Part shown: piece after piece, positions 21,679 to 25,849 of the stretch
Numbering within the stretch: the first letter of the stretch is position 1
How the letters are laid out: every line of letters begins with the position of its first letter
NCBI GenBank assembly: GCA_046714215.1
Contig: JBKKBM010000134.1
Location: forward strand, 1 to 25,849
Source of the DNA: DATLCI01 sp046714215
GTDB taxonomy: Bacteria; Acidobacteriota; Terriglobia; Terriglobales; Acidobacteriaceae
Length of the DNA stretch: 25,849 nucleotides
Reading direction: 5' to 3'
Made by a program: the position numbers and the translations under genes
Notes under the pieces: model-generated
What the model saw: only the letters and a program-made list of their open reading frames with translations
Told to the model about the DNA's origin: nothing
Databases searched by the model: none

Positions 21679-23208
21679 TTACCAGATACTCCTTTTACGA
21701 CCCGACCGGGCAGCGCCACCGATGGCGGCACCTACAAGTCCACCGAGCACGCCACGGATGAGCGTGCGGCCAAGCTGGCTGCTGGCGGCGCGCACTGCGC
21801 TCTTCGTGGCAGCTTCGAGGATCGTCTCGCGCTGGCGTCCGGGAGCGCGCGATTCCTGTTGCTGCGGCAATGGCGGCGGCGCACCATCGTCATCCTGGCT
21901 CTGCGGCGCAGCGGCCTTCTCCACGCGGGCCTTCAACATCTCGTAAGCTGACTCGCGGTCAATGAGTTTTTCATAATGCTCACGCACCAGTGACTGTTGG
22001 ATGATGGCATTGCGTTGCGCCGGGGTGATGGCCCCGAGTTGGCTCTCAGGCGGTACCACCAGCGCGCGCTCCACGACACAGGGAGCTCCCTTCGCGTCGA
22101 GCAGTGAGATGAGCGCTTCACCCACGCCGAGCTCGGTGATGACTTTCTCCACGCTGAGTTCAGGATTGGCGCGGAAGGTCTCCGCCGCCGAGCGCACCGC
22201 CTTCTGATCGCGCGGAGTGAATGCGCGCAGCGCGTGCTGTACCCGGTTGCCGAGTTGCCCTAGCACGATGTCGGGGATATCCAGTGGATTTTGACTCACA
22301 AAGTAGATGCCCACACCTTTGGAGCGGATGAGGCGGACCACCTGCTCGATCTTTTCCAGTAGCGCCTTGGGTGCGTCGTTGAAGAGGAGATGCGCTTCGT
22401 CAAAGAAGAAAACAAGCTTGGGTTTTTCTATGTCGCCGACCTCAGGTAAGTTCTCAAACAATTCCGACATCAGCCAGAGCAGCAGGGTGGAGTAAAGCTT
22501 GGGCGACTGCATCAGCTTCTCCGCGGCAAGCACATTGATCACGCCGTGGCCCTTGGAGTCGGTCTGCATCAGGTCTTCGAGATCAAGCGCGGGCTCGCCG
22601 AAGAGGCGGTCCGCACCTTGCTGCTCAAGCTCGAGGAGTCCGCGCTGGATGGCGCCGACACTGGCGGCAGACACCTTGCCGTAAGCAGTGTTGAACTGCT
22701 CAGAGTTGTCACCCACATGCTGCAACATCGCCCGCAGATCTTTGAGGTCGAGCAAGAGCAGGCCCTGATCGTCGGCCACTTTGAAGACCACCGTGAGCAC
22801 GCCGCCCTGTACCTCATTGAGGTTGAGCAGGCGGCTGAGCAGCAGCGGCCCCATGTCTGAGATGGTGGCGTGTACCGGATGACCGAGCTCGCCAAAGACA
22901 TCCCAGAAGACGACGGGCGCGGCTTGCGCGGAGAAGTCGCCGAGTTGCAAAAGCTTCACGCGGTCGGCGACCTTGGGATTGGGGGTCACGTTACCGGGCT
23001 GGCTGATGCCGGCGAGGTCACCCTTCACGTCGGCCATGAATACCGGAATACCCTGCTTAGAAAAACTCTGGGCCAACGATTGCAGGGTGACCGTCTTGCC
23101 GGTTCCGGTAGCCCCGGCGATAAGTCCATGGCGGTTGGCCATCTGCGGTAGCAGCTCAAGGGGGACGTTTTTAGCGGAGGTTTTGGCGATGAGGATGGGA
23201 TCCGACAT
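21679..23208 (-). CDS. HerA-like ATPase of the DUF853 (YjgR) family
   Basis: 509 residues, cytoplasmic P-loop NTPase of the HerA/FtsK superfamily. Walker A GATGTGKT (32-39), FMADVKGDLAGIS (the strand after the P-loop helix that is typical of DUF853), Walker B KLVFFFDEAHLLF near residue 268, and a sensor region YFVSQNPLDIPD. RVQHALRAFTPRDQKAVR includes likely arginine-finger residues. The C-terminus is low-complexity (PPPLPQQQESRAPGRQRE) and ends in a Gly/Ala-rich helix-like stretch GVLGGLVGAAIGGAARSG. Its DNA substrate and role are unknown in the family. TAGAAT lies 8 nt before the ATG at 23208 and no ribosome site is visible, suggesting a leaderless mRNA. hemL follows in the same operon. Confidence 0.9.
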   Translation of the reverse strand: MSDPILIAKTSAKNVPLELLPQMANRHGLIAGATGTGKTVTLQSLAQSFSKQGIPVFMADVKGDLAGISQPGNVTPNPKVADRVKLLQLGDFSAQAAPVVFWDVFGELGHPVHATISDMGPLLLSRLLNLNEVQGGVLTVVFKVADDQGLLLLDLKDLRAMLQHVGDNSEQFNTAYGKVSAASVGAIQRGLLELEQQGADRLFGEPALDLEDLMQTDSKGHGVINVLAAEKLMQSPKLYSTLLLWLMSELFENLPEVGDIEKPKLVFFFDEAHLLFNDAPKALLEKIEQVVRLIRSKGVGIYFVSQNPLDIPDIVLGQLGNRVQHALRAFTPRDQKAVRSAAETFRANPELSVEKVITELGVGEALISLLDAKGAPCVVERALVVPPESQLGAITPAQRNAIIQQSLVREHYEKLIDRESAYEMLKARVEKAAAPQSQDDDGAPPPLPQQQESRAPGRQRETILEAATKSAVRAASSQLGRTLIRGVLGGLVGAAIGGAARSGRKRSIW

Positions 23209-23216
23209 AGGTTACG

Positions 23217-23222
23217 ATTCTA
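23217..23222 (-). promoter_or_regulatory. TAGAAT -10-like box of the DUF853 gene
   Basis: TAGAAT on the minus strand ends 8 nt before the ATG at 23208, in the same arrangement as for the deacetylase gene. No -35 box is recognisable. Confidence 0.4.
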
Positions 23223-23288
23223 GACTTATCAGTCCTTTTCTGTCGCGGGCCGGGCGTGACGGCTGAAGCCGGAGCGTGATCTTGACGT

Positions 23289-23393
23289 GGGCCTTAAGGC
23301 CCGCTCTCCCACCGAGACGTAGCAAGCTACGCCTCTACACACTCTGCATCACTGCGCTCAGGATGGCACTCTTGCGAGGGTAGGGATCCCTCG
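23289..23393. repeat. Cluster of short palindromes (REP-like intergenic repeat)
   Basis: The 231-bp gap between two minus-strand genes holds no gene. It contains a 14-bp perfect palindrome GGGCCTTAAGGCCC (23289-23302), a hairpin CGTAGC-AA-GCTACG (23318-23331), and a hairpin CGAGGG-TAGGGAT-CCCTCG (23375-23393). The last unit recurs at 25186-25205. Words such as CTCGGGATGAC (23419-23429) and CTCAGGATG follow. This is the look of a dispersed repetitive extragenic element; one of the hairpins may also act as terminator for the gene upstream (M20 peptidase is downstream). Confidence 0.6.
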
Positions 23394-23439
23394 TCGGCGC
23401 TCACGAGCGTTCGCGCCTCGCTCGGGATGACAAAAAAAC

Positions 23440-25038
23440 CTAATTCCAATTCTTGCCCAGCTCCGCCATCAGGCCCGCGTAGACTTCAATGCCCTGCCAC
23501 AGATTGCCCAGGCGAATGTTCTCGTTGGCGGCATGCTGATTGTTGTCGTAATTGGCGATGGGCAGGATCATGACCGGGACCTTGAATTGGCTTTCAAAGA
23601 TATACATGGGCACGCTGCCGCCGAGGGTGGGCAGGCGAAGGACTTTCTTGTCTTTATAGACGTCGGGAAATGCCGCTTCGATGGTGCGGGCCATGGCCTG
23701 GGCAGCGGGCGCGTCGAAGGACGTGCGCATCGGCGGATAGCCGGATTGCCACTGGAGAAGAGCCAGCTTCGGATGCGAACCGCGAGCGGCTGCATCCAGC
23801 CCGATCTGGTTGGTGACCGCATATCCCCGCATAATGAGGAAGCGCTCGACCTGCGCCCTCACGCTTTCCGGTGTTTGGACGGGGACGAGGCGAAAATCGA
23901 TCGAAGCCGTGGCCTCAGTAGGGATGGAGTTGGTAGCGCCGCTGCCCACGCCGCCGGCACGGATACCGCGGATGTTGATGGCGGGATCCATGACGCTACG
24001 CTCGATGCGTTGTGCGCGACGTTGGTTCGCGGCACCAGGAGCTACGGGCTCCTGGCCGGTGAGCGTGCGGCCGAGGGCGAGTTCGGTCTTCAAGGCGGCG
24101 TCAACATCGGGAAACTGCGCGAGGGCACGGAGTTCCGCGGGAGTGGGCCGGCGAACGTTGGCATAAAAATCGGGGATGGTGATGCGTCCATCTTGATTGC
24201 GCATGCCAGCGAGCAGGTGCGCGAGGTCAAGCGCGGGATTGGGCGACCAGTTACCGTAGTGCCCGCTGTGGAGAGCGCGGTTGGGGCCGTAGACAGTGAG
24301 TTCCAATCCCATAACACCGCGCGCGCCATAGACGAGTTGCAACTGGCCGCTCTGGTGGACCGGGCCATCGCAGAGGATCCAAAGATCAGCCTTGAGTTCA
24401 GCGGCATATTTTTCCAGGATGGCGCCGAGGTGTTCGGAGCCCGCCTCTTCTTCGCCTTCAAAGAAGAATTTGATATTCACGGAAGGCGTGACGCCGGCAG
24501 CCTTCAACGCGTCAAGCGCGGTGATGAGGCCGACGACGCCGGCTTTGTCGTCGCTGGCGCCGCGGGCGTAGAGACGAAAGTCGGCGGGATGCGCGCGGGC
24601 GGGGTCGGGAACGATGCCCGGATTCAGGTTCAACGGAACGGGTGAGCCGGCTTTATCCAGTAAGACAGGCTCGAAGGGCGGTGTCTTCCATTTCGCTGTA
24701 TCCACCGGCTGACCGTCGAAATGAGCATAGAAGACAACCGTCTTGGTGGCGCCGGGGGTGAGCAACTCGCCATAGACGGCGGGGAAACCGCCGTCGACGT
24801 TGAGGATCTTCGCAGTAACGCCGCGCTTCCCCAACATCTTCACAATGTACTCGGCGTTGCGCTGGATGTCGGCGTGACCTTTTGCGGTGCTGTGGGCGAC
24901 GTTCTCCAGTTTGAGCAGCTCGACAAATTCCGTGAGGATGCGCGGCTGGTTCGTCTGAATGTATTGCTTGATCTTGTCTTGCGGTGTTTGGGCGGCGAGG
25001 GGGAGGGCAAGAAGAAGGAGGGCGAGGAGGGGTTTCAT
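23440..25038 (-). CDS. Secreted M20-family metallopeptidase (dipeptidase-like)
   Basis: 532 residues with a signal peptide (1-16, LLALLLLALPLAAQ). Di-zinc M20 signature: His106 and Asp108 in YAHFDGQPVD, bridging Asp163 in ARGASDDKAG, base Glu197 and metal Glu198 in FEGEEEAGS, Asp224 in LWILCDGPV, and the final His in NNQHAANEN. The dimerisation lid domain (about 240-400) contains HSGHYGN and GATNSIPTEATASIDFRLVP, normal for the PepV/carnosinase-like group. The fold and lid suggest a periplasmic or secreted dipeptidase/carboxypeptidase of broad specificity. It stands alone on the minus strand between two repeat-filled gaps. No obvious ribosome site before the ATG. Confidence 0.93.
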   Translation of the reverse strand: MKPLLALLLLALPLAAQTPQDKIKQYIQTNQPRILTEFVELLKLENVAHSTAKGHADIQRNAEYIVKMLGKRGVTAKILNVDGGFPAVYGELLTPGATKTVVFYAHFDGQPVDTAKWKTPPFEPVLLDKAGSPVPLNLNPGIVPDPARAHPADFRLYARGASDDKAGVVGLITALDALKAAGVTPSVNIKFFFEGEEEAGSEHLGAILEKYAAELKADLWILCDGPVHQSGQLQLVYGARGVMGLELTVYGPNRALHSGHYGNWSPNPALDLAHLLAGMRNQDGRITIPDFYANVRRPTPAELRALAQFPDVDAALKTELALGRTLTGQEPVAPGAANQRRAQRIERSVMDPAINIRGIRAGGVGSGATNSIPTEATASIDFRLVPVQTPESVRAQVERFLIMRGYAVTNQIGLDAAARGSHPKLALLQWQSGYPPMRTSFDAPAAQAMARTIEAAFPDVYKDKKVLRLPTLGGSVPMYIFESQFKVPVMILPIANYDNNQHAANENIRLGNLWQGIEVYAGLMAELGKNWN

Positions 25039-25185
25039 GGCGGAACAAGGGTACCACTGTCAAAGTTTCGCGTTGAAAGCAAAAGCAGCCGCAGATGGAC
25101 GTAGATAAACGCCGATCAGGGCAAATCCAAGCGCAAGGTCCTTCGGCCGGAAGCAGGCCTCAGGATGACAAGAATCAAGAGCCGC

Positions 25186-25205
25186 GCGAGGGTAGGGATC
25201 TCTCG
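25186..25205. repeat. Second copy of the REP-like hairpin unit
   Basis: This 20-mer matches 23374-23393 at 19 of 20 positions (one C/T difference, which weakens the hairpin). It is followed by CTGCGCTCGAGATG, comparable to the CTCGGGATGAC word near the first copy. The 221-bp gap also contains CTCAGGATGACAAGA (25160-25174) and no gene that I can support. Confidence 0.55.
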
Positions 25206-25259
25206 CTGCGCTCGAGATGTGAAAAAGCAAGAGCTAAGCGGAAGCAGACAGAAGCAAAA

Positions 25260-25818
25260 CTACAGCTTCTGGACGCGCTGCACTTCCCTCACGCCGGTGA
25301 TCTTGCGGATGCCGGTGACGATGCGTTCGAGGTGTTTGAGGTCTTCGATGTCGACAATGACGTCGATCTGGGCCTCGCCATCGCCGGTGCGCGTGCCGAT
25401 ATTACGGATGTTGGTATTGGAGTCGCTGATCACGGCGGTGAGTTGCTTGAGCATGCCGGCGCGGTCGTCGCAAAAGACGGTGACCTTCACGGGATAAATT
25501 CCGGCGCCCAGCGCGCCCTTGGTCTTGGCTTCGCCCTTACTCGACCACTCCACCGTAATGCGTCGTTCCGGTTCGTAAAGCAGGTTGGTGACGTTAGGGC
25601 AGGCAGCGGAGTGAACGGCGACGCCCTTACCGCGAGTGATATAGCCAACGATGTCTTCACCGCGGATAGGATTGCAGCAGCGCGCGCGATAGACGAGCAG
25701 CTCGTCGTGACCTTTGACCTGGATGGCGGCGCCGTCGCCGCTGGACCCGCCGAATACGCGGCGGATGACGTCGGTGAGTCCGCCGGAATCCGGCTGGTCG
25801 TCGGGGAGTGGGGTGGCC
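25260..25818 (-). CDS. rel: RelA/SpoT-family (p)ppGpp synthetase/hydrolase, C-terminal part
   Basis: About 186 residues of genuine sequence; the 5' part is outside the window. It covers the zinc-finger-like/RIS region of long RSH proteins (HDELLVYRARCCNPIRGEDIVG, then GKGVAVHSAACPNV, with the conserved Cys and His) and the C-terminal ACT domain (VKVTVFCDDRAGMLKQLTAVI, then SNTNIRNIGTRT and DVIVDIEDLKHLERIV). These regions regulate switching between ppGpp synthesis and hydrolysis in response to uncharged tRNA at the ribosome. The catalytic HD and synthetase domains are not visible. The apparent first residues MGSEMCKRHR come from adapter sequence (25819-25849) and are not part of the protein. 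Confidence 0.93.
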
Positions 25819-25849
25819 CTGTGTCTTTTACACATCTCCGAGCCCACGA
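25819..25849. other. Nextera/Tn5 mosaic-end adapter contamination
   Basis: The last 31 bases match the Nextera transposase adapter as it appears at read ends: the 19-bp mosaic end (25819-25837) followed by CCGAGCCCACGA (25838-25849). Two positions differ (25823 and 25828). The real genome ends at 25818. Confidence 0.93.

Noticed and set aside
23289..23393. CRISPR array
   Set aside because: The palindromes differ in sequence and there is no regular repeat-spacer pattern.
23533..24645. Plus-strand open frame of 370 codons
   Set aside because: Antisense to the M20 peptidase, whose metal ligands are all intact; the plus-strand translation has no domain pattern.

Overview
The window is a GC-rich (roughly 60 %) chromosomal fragment. 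Its gene content suggests a soil-type Acidobacteriota: a Ser/Thr kinase with PEGA repeats, a secreted amidohydrolase fused to a CIA30-like domain, many secreted peptidases and hydrolases, and lineage-specific secreted proteins. This assignment is inference from gene style; no rRNA or tRNA is present. The last 31 bases are a near-exact Nextera (Tn5 mosaic-end) adapter, so the right edge is an assembly boundary. The left edge cuts an amidohydrolase gene.

Layout. 1-2005: secreted amidohydrolase-CIA30 fusion (5' cut) and a secreted SnoaL-like protein. 2020-4105: divergent pair, a Bcp-type peroxiredoxin (minus) and a secreted DDDP-repeat protein (plus), with overlapping start codons. 4229-8113: a signalling operon of a membrane Ser/Thr kinase with three PEGA domains, then an FHA-GAF-class III cyclase protein, preceded by two 13-bp direct repeats. 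8184-10395 (minus): helix-hairpin-helix secreted protein, CorA, a conserved hypothetical protein and an overlooked 56-residue membrane protein. 10480-11759: JAMM (Mec-type) peptidase followed by a collapsed moaD-moeB-rhodanese remnant. 11850-13138: two overlapping secreted-protein genes, the first made of three tandem repeats. 13264-15683: a gluzincin (M1-like) aminopeptidase broken by one frameshift. 15734-17579 (minus): dipeptide ABC ATPase and an SPFH/prohibitin protein. 17685-20331: Tat-exported amidase and polysaccharide deacetylase. 20318-23208 (minus): hemL and a HerA-like DUF853 ATPase. 23440-25849 (minus): secreted M20 peptidase and the C-terminal end of a RelA/SpoT protein.

The most interesting point is the peroxiredoxin. 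Its reading frame is interrupted only by a UGA, placed exactly at the peroxidatic cysteine of the Bcp family (position 45, with the resolving Cys at 50). Immediately downstream the mRNA can form an 11-bp hairpin whose 3-nt loop begins with G, 17 nt after the UGA, as expected of a bacterial SECIS element. I read it as a selenocysteine-containing Bcp that automatic annotation would split into two useless ORFs.

Other points: several genes (corA, the amidase, the deacetylase, the DUF853 ATPase) have a TAxxxT -10-like hexamer only 6-11 nt before the start codon, suggesting near-leaderless transcripts; the sulfur-carrier locus has two deletions and a frameshift; and short palindromic repeats fill the gaps at 23.3 kb and 25.2 kb. 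No CRISPR array, transposase, prophage gene or RNA gene was recognised, and no gene-free gap exceeds 300 bases.
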